Source: Phlebotomus papatasi (lineage: Eukaryota > Arthropoda > Insecta > Diptera > Psychodidae). Taken from it: DNA of 64,000 nucleotides. Location: positions 58,652,001 through 58,716,000 of the forward strand of contig NC_077222.1 in assembly GCF_024763615.1 (NCBI RefSeq), written 5' to 3'. Positions within the stretch are counted from its first letter, which is position 1, and each line of letters starts with the position of its first letter. Under the pieces are notes generated by a model. It was not told where the DNA came from. It saw only the letters and a program-made list of their open reading frames with translations, and made no database searches. Shown piece by piece: positions 12,601 through 27,600 of this stretch. A program made the position numbers and the translations under genes.

Positions 12601-15600
12601 GATACACCCAGCCCTTATCTAGGAAATCCTTGGAATTTATGCAAAACTCCTGTTTACCCTTCTTGGGTAGACACTTGATCAATTGTGTACACAATCCATC
12701 GGCATCCTTCTCATAGTGCTGCACCAATTGGCCCAAATTCTCAAAGTACTCCTCATCGTCTATTGTCAATTTGTTCTCCAAATACTTAACACGATAGTGC
12801 TCAACTTTTCCCTGGAAGCACACACACAGTGTGTAATCACCAGGGAAATTTGTTGATTCTCGCACAAGAAAGAGTCCATCTTCGCGTGGCTGTAGCAAAT
12901 GTTCTGCCTCATCTCTCGTTATGCTCCCATGAAACCATCTGCAACAGCCAGTGAAATCATCATCACAATCAATGAAAGTACTGACACACTTTTCCATTTC
13001 ACTTGGATCATCAATCAAATACGGAAATCAATTCCCATCATTAAAGAAAAAATAAACAAAACAACCAACTGAAAATCCAACAAAATGCATCTTTCACTAA
13101 TACTTTTCTCCATTGAACAAATCAATCCATAACCCCCAACTTTCATTTTCAATCAAAAAAAAAACAAAAAAAAACTTCTCCACGTCAGGTGTGTCATTTC
13201 TATCCATCACCTGATAACGATAATATATCATAACTTCTCCCACATTATACACACATTCACCATAAATTTGAAAATCTATCGTAACACATTTTCAAATTTG
13301 TCTCTCATTCGATCTCCTTATATAATAAAAAACGATAAAAATTTTAACTGCCATGTCGTCTGTCTTAATTGCATTACATTGACTTCATTCTCTTGATTTA
13401 CTGAGCTGATGATGCAAATTGAAAGCTCTCATATTTGAGGAAAATTACATTAATGGCAAATTTAGTAATCAGTGAGTCATTTTGTGATACTGTCTTCTCT
13501 TGATACAGCCGTCATGCTTTTAGCATATGAAAATAAAAAGCCTTCACACTCTCATGCATCCAGTCACTTTCAGTAAGTGACTTTGCAAAAGCTCTCACAG
13601 AAATACTCTTCACACAGATAATTTTATTGTCCAATCTCGCCCCCATCTCTGATTTCCAGAAGAAGACTCAAACAGTTCATTGATTGTTCCAAATATTGGA
13701 TAATTTGCATTATTATTTCATTCAAGATCTTCCATTTATAGAAATTTTCCTAATGTGATCATCATCACACAAAAAAATTTATATACTGCTCACATTGTTC
13801 ATTGAAGAATATAAATTTATAAGAAAAACCATATAAGGGATTTGTTGTAAAGAATTTTTATGGCAAACTTCCAGAACCTTAAAGGCAAATCGATTCTACT
13901 AAATTATATTTCGGAGGAATTCAGACAAATTTTTGAAATTAAGCCTGTGTTGGAGAAACCTACGGCCTGAGACGTAAGATGGCTTAACGTTATTATAATC
14001 AAAATAATTATTAAATAGACTACATTCCCATCAGTTTTCCCACTAAACCGCCTTTCGGCTTAAGTCGCAAGTCTGTCTAGGGAATTACATTGGTTTTCAA
14101 TTTTTAAAAATTCATTTTTGCTGCTCGAACTCAAAGAGAAAGCAGGTATACTATAATAATCGACTTTTTTTTTCAACTTGTCACCATCTTGGAGCTTAAG
14201 CTGTAAAAGATATCAACTTCCGCTCTTCGGTGACCCCCAATAAAAAACAATATCTCCACACGTTTTTTTTCTTTTATCCCTGACGCCCCTTCATCTCCAC
14301 CAAAATTTCTTTTATTTTTGAATATGTTTTGGAGGTGGTCCAGGTGAACATTTCGTCCAAACATACCTATAACCTAAAAAAATCGCCACCTTGAATTTTT
14401 GAAGACAAAAATTTAACTATACTTTATTGGGCCTATTTTTCAACCGATTTGATTAAATTTGAAGTTTTTGGGAAGGTCTTAAAATTTACAACCCGACTGC
14501 GTCGGTCACAATCGGTAATAAATCGGTAGAATACCCATAAATGACCTCTCTTTTAAATATTCTTTTTTTCTGTCCGTGAACTTATTAGCCTACTAGAGGC
14601 CAAACGGTAAGAGATACGAACTCCCCCCTCCCCATAAGTCGACCCAAGGATCATTATTATGACTTTTATTTCCCCCAACTTCAAAATTTAACTACTTTAG
14701 AGGGTCCATTTTTCAAAAGTTTTGGTTAAATTTGGATATTTTGGAAAGGTCTTGTAATCAGTAATGAATTGGTTATATAACCTCAAATGGCTTATTTACA
14801 TATTTTTTGTCCGTATGCTTGTAGGGTAAATTAAGCTAATTGAAAACCTGCTTCAAATGGAAATTTTCGCTACTCCAAATAGAAACGTCACTGTTTTCAT
14901 GATAAATACAGTACTAAATTACTATATTTATATATTTTCTATACCTCAGTTTCATTATTTAGTTAATTTTGCTCCAAATAAAGCGAAAATCTATTCATAT
15001 TCACAAATTTTAATTTGTTAATATCTCAGAAAAATTAAAAGTGTACCTTTTCACCATTGAATTTTTCATAGATCGACCATGTTTTCCAATGAAAAACACA
15101 ATGAGGTGACTGTTGTTTATTCGTTATGTTTAACATTTATGCCATATTTCTGGATAATTTTAGTTGAATTAAGTACTAATCTTTATTGTTAATGGTACGT
15201 AAAGTTTTCAAATGAAATAATTACCTATTTCGTGAACAAAAAGGGTTTTTTTCTGAAGTGTCTGCAAATGCTTCATGAAACATAATTTTTTCCAAAGAAA
15301 TTTTCTTATTGTTTTAGATGGGAAAGGAGAAAAGACCAGGAATAAGAACAAATCCTGCACTCAGGATGAGCAACTCAACAAGGTTTTGGAAGCCTTTCGT
15401 CGCAGTTTAACTTACACTGTTTGTCTCCAATTAGAAACTTTCCCTTGTCTCCATTTGGATTAATATGTTTCCAATAGAAGCATTTTACGCTCACGTATTT
15501 TTTTCTTGTATTTAAGAAGTTTTCAAATTATATCTAAAGAATTTTCACTAAACAGTGACACTCTAGAAGAGTCAAGGAGCAAATTTATGTAATTCTCTTC

Positions 15601-18600
15601 AGAAAAAAATATGAACTTAATGTGTTGAATCTTCTGTAAAAGTTAAACCGTCTGAAAATGGTTTTGAATTAGGACATTTACCCTAACTCATGCCAAAACA
15701 TTATAGAAATATCATTTTTTTTTACCAATTTTCAATTTTAAAAATGCTTTTGTGATAAGTATATCAATCAATTTAATCAATCAAAAGATCATACAAAAAA
15801 CTAATTCACGGAGACCTCTTTTTCGTAAGTTCGAGTGTTTTGCAAAGCTGGAACGCTTTGCCATATCTTTTTTTTTAATCAGTAATTACAACATGTCACG
15901 AATATTATCGTATATTTCCAAGTCATTCAGAATAAAATTCTAGGAAATAGAGCTCTTAGCAATTCATATCACTATGTTTGACCAGTCTGCGAATAAAATA
16001 TTAATTGCATAGAAAGTGTATATAAAGGAATTCAGTTATCAGGATTTCTTAAAAACTGAAATCACAAATATGATTCAAATTTTATACACTTCTTTTTTAG
16101 GATTAACTTGAACGAATGACTAAGGTATTAGGTGAGATTCTTAACAATCTCACCTACTATAATCCTAACAAAATTTCATGTCGTCCGATCGACCTCAAAC
16201 TTGGCCAAAATGTGTTTCAGCACTTCCTGATCACGAATATATATGTGGCTATTTTACGTTCCCGGCCGGCCGGCCGGCCGGCCGCTCTTTGGAGCTTAAT
16301 AGCTCCTAAACTAAAAAAGATATCGACTTGCGGTTTTCGGCAAAGGTTATATATCGGGTGAAAATTGCAACTTGGTGCATTGACCCCCCACCCCCCACCC
16401 CTCCTTCCGCCATTTTGAAGACCCCCCTTTTTTTGTTTTCTCAATAGCTCCGCCCCTATGGCATCGAGCGGGCTCAAATTTTAGTATGTTATAGCTGGGC
16501 CTTAGAGCTTTCCATCAATACCAAACTTAAGGTCCCCCGACCCCCCTGACCCGAGCTATAAGGGTCCAAAAAAAAATTCTTAAAATGGCCATAACTCCGG
16601 TTCTAATTATCAGAATTTAAAAAGTGAGGGCTTTTTGGAAAGCTCTCATGAAATGCCACTTCCTCTTCTAACATCGCAAGTTCATAAAACCACCGCTAGG
16701 GGTGCTATTTTTAAAAAGAAAATTTTTAAATCTTAAAAGTTAAATAACTCAAAAATTCCATTGTGCATCAGGCTGAAATTTTAGTATGTTGTAGCCGTTG
16801 ATGATACCTATCAAACAAAAAAAACCTTAAGTCGATCTAAAACCCCTGACCCGAGCTATAAGGGGTCAAAGTTCGAACATTGACCGGCCTCTATCTCCGG
16901 TTCTAATTAACATAGCGACCTAAATTTTACCTTTTTGGTTTCGTCTCAATGAGGACTTTCAGATGGAAGTTCAAAAAGTCACCACAGGTGGCGCTGTGAT
17001 AGCGTCAAAATTCATCGAAATTCAAAGTCACTTTTCTCAAAAACGGCATTGTGCAAGTTAATGAAATTTTAGTATGTTGTAGTCCAGTCTAGGACGTTTC
17101 CAAAATGGTGCGTATGTGCGCTGTGGTTTCAATAGAACCGGAGATATGAGGGGTCAAAGTTCACGAAATTCAAAAAATCATATCTCCGGTTCTATGTGAC
17201 CGATTTTGATGAATGAGAGCTTAAACGAAAGACCTCACCAAATGCTACAACTTTCTAGAATATTTGAACTTCGTGGGACCAACACCAGGGGCGCCACAGT
17301 CGAAAAACCAATTTCAATATCACATAACCTCAATTATCTCGACTGTCGCTGAACCGATTTTGATGATTACTTCAACATAATTGTAGAGCACATTTGTCTC
17401 TACATTTCGTTCATACATCATTTTCCACTCAGACTACGCTATCACTCCGATTTTGCCGTTTAAGTGTGAAAAAATTGATTTTTCCCATAATAACGCTTTG
17501 AAATCACTCAGATGCCAATTTGACTGCCTCTACTCCACCAAGACACTTAAAATATGGTTTTAAATGGAAAGTCCCGCAAAATACAACAATTCTTTGATAT
17601 AGTTGAAGTTCAACAAATGACTACTTGGGGCACTCTGGATGAAAAAACGAGTTAAGAAACAAAAAACCTCGCTTATCTTGGCTTCTGAGTAATCGATGAG
17701 TTCAAGTTCTACGGCAAAATTATAGAGAACATTCTGGTCTACATTTCACCCATATAACACTTTTCTGTCATTCATCCAAATCCTTGATATTTTGGTTTAA
17801 ATACAAAATTTGTATAATTTCACGAATTTGATTCAAGATAACTGAATGGCGTCTCCCAACTTCAGCTTCAAATCGAATTTGCATGCACTCCGAGTTAGCT
17901 CACGTTAAGAATCTCACCTACATAAGCCGGTTAGGATTATCTGTCCCTTTTACAAGGCAAACGTGGTGCAAATTTCGATCAAAAAAAAATCTTCGTTGAA
18001 TCTCGAACTATATTCGTCTATTAACCTTGTCACATCTGGATATACTATAGTTAAAACTTTTTTTTAATTATTTGAAAGGTATAAAAAATCCAATACGTGT
18101 AGAAAAGTACGAATTATAAGTTTGCCCAAACCCAGGAGGAAATGATAACTTTTCGATGCTATCGATTCGATAGTATCGTTAAATCTATATCGACTTTTTA
18201 CGAATTGTTGGGCCATATATTGTAATACTTTTAAGAGAACATAATCTTTGCAAAATATATGAATTAGTTACAAAAAGTGTAGCTATCGTTTAAAAATTTT
18301 CAGAATCAACAGTCGATGTTATCGAAAGAAGTTATCATATCAGCCCAATAGTTTTTTTTTTTCAGATGAAAATTTAAGAAAATATTGTTCCTTATTGATT
18401 CGAAAAGACAGGCAGGGGGAAAATTCTTAATCTCAAATGTTTGTGGAGTTTATATTATGTTAAAATACATAAAACATTTTTTGGTTAAAAAAATCCTAGC
18501 TCGATATAAGCGGGCATTTTTTACTGGTGATTTTTGGAAAAAAATTTAAAATGCACTTTTTTGAGAACGAGCTAAGATTTTTTCTTGCTCTTTTTATATT

Positions 18601-21600
18601 CTAAGGGCAATTTTATTCTCTTAAACCCATTCCTTACCATGGTATTATACATCATACGCAAATTGAGTGATTTTAGATAATTTATTCCTGGGCCATTGTT
18701 ATCTGAATTGCTGTCGGGAATGGATTTTTAGTAACTTTAGTTCTTCTATTACTTGGGAAATATAGTCCGACAGAGAAGAAAATACATCTTGTTATTGTTT
18801 TCTTACTTCGCGGAAGGTCATGCAAAATTTTTGCTCAAAATGACGAACGGAAAATTCGACATCCAGTCGAATTGGTTAAAATTGGCCTCTTTCCTCTTTC
18901 CTGATTTGGATTCTAATTGCCAATTTGTTTTCTTGGATAGTTACACTATCTAAAGCAATAGAGTTTGTAATGAATTAATGCATAGAATTTAAATTCAGTA
19001 ACCGTTAAGACGTGTGTTTGACAGTGGCTCCCCGTCCCCGCGCCCCCATAATAGATAAAAAAAATTTTCTTTTCAAAAAATTCGTCTATTAGTCTGTAGG
19101 AAACTAATCTCAAAATATGAACATTCTATCACAAGTATTTCTGGTACATTGTCTGAATGGGTTAAGACGATATACTCGATTTTGAATTATTATGTTCAAT
19201 TTTTTGCTTTGTGATTTCTTTTGATAAATTAAAAAAAAAATATTTCTCAAAATTGTCAATCTCAAAAAATCTGTTTTTTTAATAGTTGATCCAATAACAT
19301 TGAGTAGGTACTACATTTCCTCAAAAAAGAGTTTCACTTATGAGTTTAATTTTACTGAAAATTTTGTTTTATTTTTTAATTTTTAGGTTTTTTTTAAGTG
19401 GGTTTAAACCTGAGGTTTATCCATTATTAAACGGAATCAATTCAAGATAATTTTGAAATTACTTAATAAGCATGTTTCTACTAAGTTCTTCACTCAGGCT
19501 TTCTTTCTTTCTCACTCTAATAAAATTTTTAAATTAATATTCAGCAAATTTATATGCATCTTTTATGAATTTATTTTATGCAAAAATATCTCCCCTTAGC
19601 CTCTGAATATAATTTTCCAAATGAATTGCTCTTATTTTAGAAATGCTAAACTGTTGCAACACGATACTTTTCAATCAGACCACTTATGTTTATATTTATT
19701 GAAATGTAGAGTAGAATTTGTAATTATAAAAAAAAAACAGACATTCATCTTTCATTTTCATCGTTCATATTTCTTCTATTTATAACAAGATTGCCCCTCT
19801 GAATATTGTATGGAAAAGTTCTCTTAAAAATATCTATTTCAAACTTTTGCATAAAATCCCTATTAGAGAAAAAAAAAACAAACAAACTGGGAAATGCATT
19901 CCAGAACGTGTCTTTCTTCCCAAACAACAGATGGAAAATTTTCCAGATTACACCATTCTCACTCTCACAATAAAATTATTTGTTAGTTTCAATCGTATTA
20001 CTGGGGAAAATTGTGCATGTAAATATGAAAGAGGAAAACAGACTTACGGCATTGCGTTCAATTTCACTTCACATTTCTTCTGATTCGATGGTACTGTAGG
20101 CGACAGTGATGATGCACTGTTCCACGTGGAAGAATTTCCCTTGTCAAACACTATACCACTGTGGGATGAAGACATTGACATCGGAACAGTGGGACCCGAT
20201 GCTGTAAGTACGGCCAGTCCGGACATATGATTGTTTCCTGCCATGGGAGGTGCTCCATTGCCGGCTATTTGACTCGTCAACTGGACACTATTGAGAGATG
20301 TTGACATGAGATTCGAGTTGGCCAGTGAGGTGCCAGATGGTGGTGGAATTGTCTGATGTGGATGCATTGGCTGGAGATTCGGTGACTTGGGCGAATGGGC
20401 TGCATTCGAAGCCGCTGTTATTTGTTGATTTGCGTGCAAGTGATTGGTCAGGTGTATAGGATTTTGATTTTGTTGCTGAAATCAAACAGGAAAGGACTGA
20501 TTGAGCAATCTGTGGGAGATAGTGGGGTGGGGCTATTTCCAACATTGATGCACTTTTATCCCACGCTTTTCAAACATGCTCGACTAAAATTCAAAACCTT
20601 TAACAGCTATATTTATGTACTCTAAAAGCACTATATCAGCAAGATGTGTTACATACGTTCCGGGGAAGTATTAAAAAAGATTGTTTGAAATAATATTTCA
20701 AAAAAAAATGCAGCTATATTTTGTAAGAATTTATTAGAAGATACCTGTTACTTAGAGAAGTCTAATTTCAATAAATTTAGTGGGTTTGGTTTAGTAATAG
20801 GAATATTGGAGATTTGTTTGGAATTTACAATGCCGAAAAATAATCCCATTTTAGACTTAAGACGATTTAATACGAAAGCTTTAAAGGGCGCTTTCTGCAC
20901 AAGCTTATGTAGCCACATTATTGATAATTGTCGCTTATATCATAAATTAGCAATATAATAAAACCTTATATACTCAACAAAAACTATTACAATTTGGCCC
21001 TTATGTGCTATTATTACGTATTTCGCCCCATATCAATAAATGCTCTACTTGGCAATCTGAACAATTCCTTTTTCCGACCAGAGAATTTGGTGTTGGAAGG
21101 AGATGAATGACAATAATGTACTAGTAGGGTATATTCATAGCTCTTACCCTCATTAAGCCTATTCTAGCCTAAAGCTTTAATACTTCTTGTACAATTTAAA
21201 TAAAATGTTGGCTAGAGTTCCACAAATGTGTGCTATATAGTCTGTGAATTTTTTAACTCGTAAAATATATTTCTTTTTTTTTCCTTTTTGAGTTCGAGCA
21301 ATAAAAAGCACTCTTTTTACCATGTCAAATTCATAACTTATGGTTTAAAGCATAATAAATCAGCAGCTCGATAGGAACCCTTGTTTTGCCCAAAATCTTG
21401 AAAGTGGTAGTTGAATAGGTTATACAATATTATAGGAGTATTATTTATTAACACTAAACCTACCAAGACCCAGTCAAATTGACCGGTTTTAAAACTTTTC
21501 AAAATTAACACATATTTAAACGGTACAATGTCTCTATCAAACTTTATGAATTTCTTAAAATATGCATTTAATATATTTTTCAGTGTTTCAATTTTAATTT

Positions 21601-24600
21601 TATCTTCTTTTCCAAGAAAAATTTGTTGAGTCATTTGACCGAGCGCGCTAGGAATAACGACCAAAAACAGTCGCTGGGTTTAGTGTTAAAAAAAATATTA
21701 CTTTTATGCTTAGTAGGGGAGACTGGGGCAAAAAGTCACAAATCGAAAAATTCAATATCTTCCAAGGTAAAGAAGATAACGGCTCAAATTTTTTTCTATA
21801 GATAGCCTCCATGGACCTTCAATGTCGTAAGCTTCTTAGAATTCGAACAAGGAATTTCGAAAATAAAAAATATTGAAATTTTTAATCCTATTTTTGAAAT
21901 ATTTTCCTTGCAGAAGATAACAATTATTACCTACTTATTTTCCAAAATTGATGCACTGGTGAATATTTTCTAAATAATTTGGATCAATTGAATACGAATC
22001 CGCTATCTATTTTAGAATTTCACAAAAGTTCTTTTCTCCAGAAATCCTTTTATTAAAAATGGCCACTTGGGGTAAAAAGTAACAAAAAAGCGAAGCAATT
22101 TCTGATGTCTCACGGCGAAAAGAAACGTAATTATCATGTCTCGCCGCTTGTTGTTTGCATTGGTCAAACGATTTGCAGTCTTTTGTGTGTGTTTTTTCTT
22201 CTAAAATAGCTTGAAAAGCGCTTTTCTCGTTTTCTCACTTTTCTCGTAGAGAAAACTGTGTTTTACAAAGGTGTAGATGAATAAATTTTCTATGAAAATA
22301 TGTCCTCTCGGTATTTTTTTCAAATTTACGGAAACCCGTAATGAAACGAATCAAAATATGATGATACCCAATGTCTGGTACTATTTTCCCCAGCATTTTT
22401 GAGAATAGTCACAAAATTACCTTTTAGAAATTGGCTTGATAAACGTATTTCCTTATAAAATAGAGGAAAATTACTTTCACAAAGTTGTAGAGCGGTAAAT
22501 TTCCTATAAAACTGCGCAAATTAGAAATTTTTGAAGCGCTCGAGTAGCTTGTAAAAAATAAAATATCCGTTTTGTGACTTTTTACCCCAGTCTCCCCCAA
22601 AAAGAAGATGGCACTCTCATATTCATTCTTAGCCTTTTTGATAGAATTAACTCTAATGATAAATAGATCATATTGCATTATCGGTGCATGAGTACAAAAA
22701 CTTCCGGAAAAGGTCTACAATTATTTTTGTATAAAATAATTAAAAAATAGATTGTAAAATAAATTTTAGTTCATAAAAAAAACATAAACACCAAAAAATA
22801 TAAATTAACAAAGTATGAATTAAATTAATATTCTCACAAAATCTAATGACGTAATTTCAAAATAAAAAAAAAGAAATTTAACGCCATTAACCATGCAATC
22901 GAAAGAAAACCGCTCAGAAAAATGCACAAAATTCACTTAACCCACAAAACTAAAAACAATGTGAATAAAACCTTAAAATTCTAATAATAATAATAACAAT
23001 TTTTAGCAAATCGATAATTCGAAAATAAGTACTTATGCCTCCGACATCCGGGGCACACCTTTTAGATCGGTAAAATTTAATGAAAACAAAATTCGCGTCC
23101 CTTTCTTTTTCAAAAGATTTGCATACATCTATCCCACTCTTTCGAACTCAAAATAAGACAACCAAATTTAATTTGATGTGATGTTAAAAAAAAAAAAAAA
23201 CAAGAAAAGCTCAAGAGCAGGATTGATATGCTAAGCTTTTAAGAAAGAAAAGGATGTGAATTTTGATTTTATGAAATTTTCCTGATCTAAACGGTGTGCC
23301 AAATCCAAAAATATAAAATTTTAAATTTAGACAGTTGAATTTTCACGACCATGAACAAATTTCTTAATGATTTAACAAATTTTAAATCATCTGTCGTTTT
23401 TAATATGAATAAAAGGTGTAAAATTATTTTACTAAATTATATCAATCTCAGTTTCAGAGAAAATAAGTTTTAATGTTTCACTTATTACCGTACGAAATAC
23501 GATAAGTTCAATTTATTATGTAGGGGAAAGCGCGCTACCTTCGGACGACTCAAACTTCGGAAAATTCAATTTTTTTTCTATGTTCCTTATGGATTTCACC
23601 CATAAGTCTTCTCTGAAAATTTTGAGGCATTGGACTAGCTATTAAAATGTAATATTATAATGGGCCAAATTCATTTATAACACGTTGAAAAAACTGATTC
23701 GTTCGAAGCATAAATCGTCCAAAGGTAGCGCGCTTTCCCCTACTGAATTTTTTTGTAACAAGAATTTTTCGTACGTAAACTTAGCGTCTATGACCTACGC
23801 CACCGTTGTATATCTAATAAATCCAATGAAACAACATAATTAGAACTTGGAAAAATCTTATTAAAACAGTTCTAGGTCGTAATTTCTTAGCAGGCAAGAT
23901 TAGAGAAATATAGAAAAGCTTTTCTACACTGAGAAAAAAACGGGATTGCGATTACCTTTTTTTCCTCATAACTTTAACACTTTTTAGGTGTAAAAATATA
24001 TCAACATTTTTTAATGTTAATTTTACACCTTGTTAAGAGTAAAATTAACATGAAAAGGGTAACTTTAACCCCTAATACACCTGAAAAGCGTAATATTTAC
24101 ACCGATTTCGGATCAATACTGCAGGGTGAAATAAACATTTCCTGAATGTTATTTTAACTTTTTTCGGATTTCTCTCAGTGTAATAATCATTAAGTTCTTT
24201 TTTAATTATTAAAATTATCAATGAATCATTATAATATTGAATATAAGTTTACCCTAGCATAGCATTTATTGCTATTAGGCGGGAAATATGAGTCCTACAT
24301 GAATTACTTTTTTAAATTATACTTTTAATCTTAAGAAATGTTGGGGTTGTTTCACGCATGACTGCGTTTAGAAAATATTATTTTTTTACAAACATTTTAA
24401 TATACTGCACTATATTTTTTTTAATAGTTGTTATTCAAGAGTAACAAGTTTTATTTTACATACAATTCATATTTATAAGCCGGCCCCAGAATGAACAGCA
24501 TCATTATTAGGAAAATGGCTCAGTAAGTGCTAGCAATTTTAACCCTATCACAATGCTTCAAAGTAGTACAACTTCAACAGAGCAGAACCTCACTTTTCCT

Positions 24601-27600
24601 TTTATTGGGATTTTGTGTATTCCAAAAAGTCGACCACGTTCCTAAATAACTGGCACATACAACCTGAGAAAGAGCTTTTCATCGCTCTGATCTGGAGGTT
24701 GGTCACCAATGCTAAGATGGCGGTGAACGCTGAAAACTACACAGTCCTTCATCAAAGTGAAATTGTGCTCCGATAGCATTGGTGATGAATAAATTTATTT
24801 GTCTATCTAAACTATAATTAATTTTTAAAATCATTCATGAAAAATTGTAGTGCAGTTTTGGGTTTGTAAAGAAGACTCAGGACACTGTCACGGCATAATA
24901 AAACCCTCGGTGAGAGTGATTAAGGATTTATTTCTCGACTTAAATTCCGTACATGGATGGTATCAGTAGTTACTCACTGAGTGGACTGAGTAGACTAATT
25001 ATTCTTTCCTGTTCACCCTCTTTTTTAATTTTCCCAATAGCTAATTATTTTGGCAATGTTGTGACTATATTTCGGAGGCTCCACTCTTATCACTTTATTT
25101 TATTCCGGGTGCTCAATCTGCACCACGATTTGCTTTCATCTTTGGCGGTGTTCAGACTCCGCACCATCATTTTGAGATAAGAGTGTCGCTTCTATTTAAT
25201 TACTTCACACTTATGGTTTGACAAATACTTTTTAATCATATATTTTTTGTCAATTATTTCCTGTTTTGATCTGAATTGTTTCTGAAAGTTATATTTCTAG
25301 AAAAATCTTAGGATGATGAAATTTTCATTGAAAGTAACCCTCAAAGTCGGGTTACTACAAAATGTCCTAATTTGAAATCAGTTTGCAAAAAACTTTAAAA
25401 ACATTTTTGTTTAATTAAAATTTTGGAATTTTGTAACAACTAAAGAATTCATGGCAAAAAGTACATAGGGAGACTGGGGCACATGTAAACATTTTCAATC
25501 GATGCGAATTTGAGGTGATTTTTCATGCACACAGTGATTTTTTGGAAAATATTTCTTAGCCCATGTTTTACCCTTGGGTATAGGCAATACATCGAGGGTA
25601 ATGCGGATGCTGGAAAACAATTGAGTTTTCCATAAAAATAAAATTTGCGTCACTGTGTATTTTTCTCTTTTCACAAAATACCTGGGGTAGAAGTAAACAC
25701 TTTCTGGGGAGGATGTAAACACCCTTTTTTCCACCCTTGAAATTAACTTTGCACTACTTTCAATTATTTTAATTACTTAAGAGATATATAAAGACTGTTT
25801 ATTTTTCAAAAAATCACTACACTTTTTACAAAGAATAATTAAAATAGCAAAAAAAACTAAAAGCATGCAAATCAAAGACATTTTTCAATGGATTTTCCCC
25901 ATATTTTGACATCATGTGACTTCTTATTGAACACAACAAAAAATTTCCCACCATCAGATGCAGCTGTCAAACGAATGTGGGTAATGAAAAAGAAGAAGAC
26001 AAAAATAAATTGGGAGGCCGCCACCGTCGCGGCCTTTCGAACCCCAAACTCTTTCGTTGCTGGGTATTTTGTCATTCATTCTACACTCGCGACATCTACA
26101 TCAATTACAGGGAAATTGGCTGTTTACATCTACCCCAAATGCTGTTTTCTCATCAATTATTAATTTTTTTAAAATAATGAGAATCTTAATTTCTCTAGTA
26201 AATGCATTAATATAATCCTAAAAGATGTAGGAAAGAACTGGTATTGCTACATTTCGATTATTTTACACAGTTTTTAATTTCCAGGTGGAAATCCAAATGA
26301 CCAAAATAATCGAAATATCAACATTTTCGGGAAAAATTACTTTTATTTTTAAAGTATTAGGATTTTATTGACCAATTCATCTGTGGACATATATCCCCAC
26401 AGTATCTATGAATGCTTATGGGTTTTATCCTCTGGAGTCTTAAAATTAATGAAAAAAATCACAGTGTTTACAACTACCCCTGTTTACTACTACCCCAGTT
26501 CCCCCTATAAGATTGTTTTCATATTTTATGATAAAAAAAAAGGTTTTTTTTTATATCAGCGCCGTTTTTAAAATTTGGAAAGCTATTTCGTGTGTGTGCA
26601 ATTATTCTTATGTCAATAATTACAAATTCGTATGTTTTTTTCTGTTCCGGCAATGTTATTAATCCCCGGACCGCCTGCATAATGATAAAACTCTAGGGAA
26701 AAATTGTGGTGTATAAGACTGCCCCTTTCTATTATGAGCTTTACCCAGTAACGTTAAGCAATTAAAATTTTTTTAATAGCAAGTTCATGATACTCATTTG
26801 AAAGATCGTTCTTTAAATCTTTCCCATCCTTGAGATGGGGCTATATTAGGGACAAAGATGTAGGCTGTATTAGTAAAATACTTACCACATTAGAATGTGG
26901 CGGCACCTGAGGCGGAGGATTTGACATCTGGGGAAGATGCTTGGTGGCGTTGGATTGTGGTTGAGTGTGCAGAAGAACACCCGGTTGGGGAGCTGGACGT
27001 TTGTGCTGGCGAATTGGTGCTGTTGGTGGCATCTGATGAGCTGCCATAAACCATGGACAGTCGCCCGATGTGGAGCCACCGCCACCAGTGCTGGCTGAAA
27101 CCTGAGAGAAACCACGATGGTGACCGACAACAGCTGTTTGGCCAGATGATTGCAAATTCAGTGCTGTCGCGTGACTATTCATTACGACCAACTCAGTCGC
27201 TCCACTAGAATTCCTTCGTGCTACTATCTGCTTCCTATCCGATCGTCGTCGCTTCAGATCTCCATCTGAAAGACGCACAAACACAAGTATAACGTGAAGA
27301 TTTTATACATTAATCACGGTTAATTTATTAACAAATAATAGGTCAATTACAGGCAATTTTCTTTCTATTTAACTTTTTTTTTTAAAGGAAAATCACCAAT
27401 TTAGTACTACTTTGTTACAATTTTTATTCTTAAACATTTTAACTCTTGTTTCATCGTTCTTATTCGTATAAAGTCAAACTTCATCGTCTCGAAAGCACTT
27501 TTCAACTGCGACATGAATCATCACCTCCGTGCAAAAACAACTCAAAATCGCCAAGAGGAGTAAGTAATATTATAAGAAAAAAAAATTCTCTCTCCATTCG

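Larger units (their letters stand above)
12939..20047 (-). other. Csk: Csk intron 3, transposon-rich
   Basis: 7.1 kb with no further exon seen. It holds an 860-bp pogo-like MITE (14824-15683), the 1.8 kb repeat-unit element (16131-17918) and a piggyBac-like MITE (18626-19161). The stretches 13020-14800 and 19170-20040 show only AT-rich sequence and fragments of dispersed repeats. Confidence 0.75.
20476..26885 (-). other. Csk: Csk intron 2, transposon-rich
   Basis: 6.4 kb without a recognisable exon. It contains a TTAA-type MITE (21452-21685), TA-type elements at 21716-22597, 23523-23740 and 25468-26505, and a CACTGAGA-ended MITE (23927-24180). A segment near 24680-24740 matches repeat fragments at 3.0 and 4.7 kb. 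Confidence 0.75.

Noticed and set aside
12939..13018. Upstream extension of the Csk SH2 exon with its own ATG at 13018
   Set aside because: A good acceptor (TGGCTGTTGCAG) lies at the SH2 start, and joining to 20048 restores the conserved PWFHG junction; the extension is intronic.
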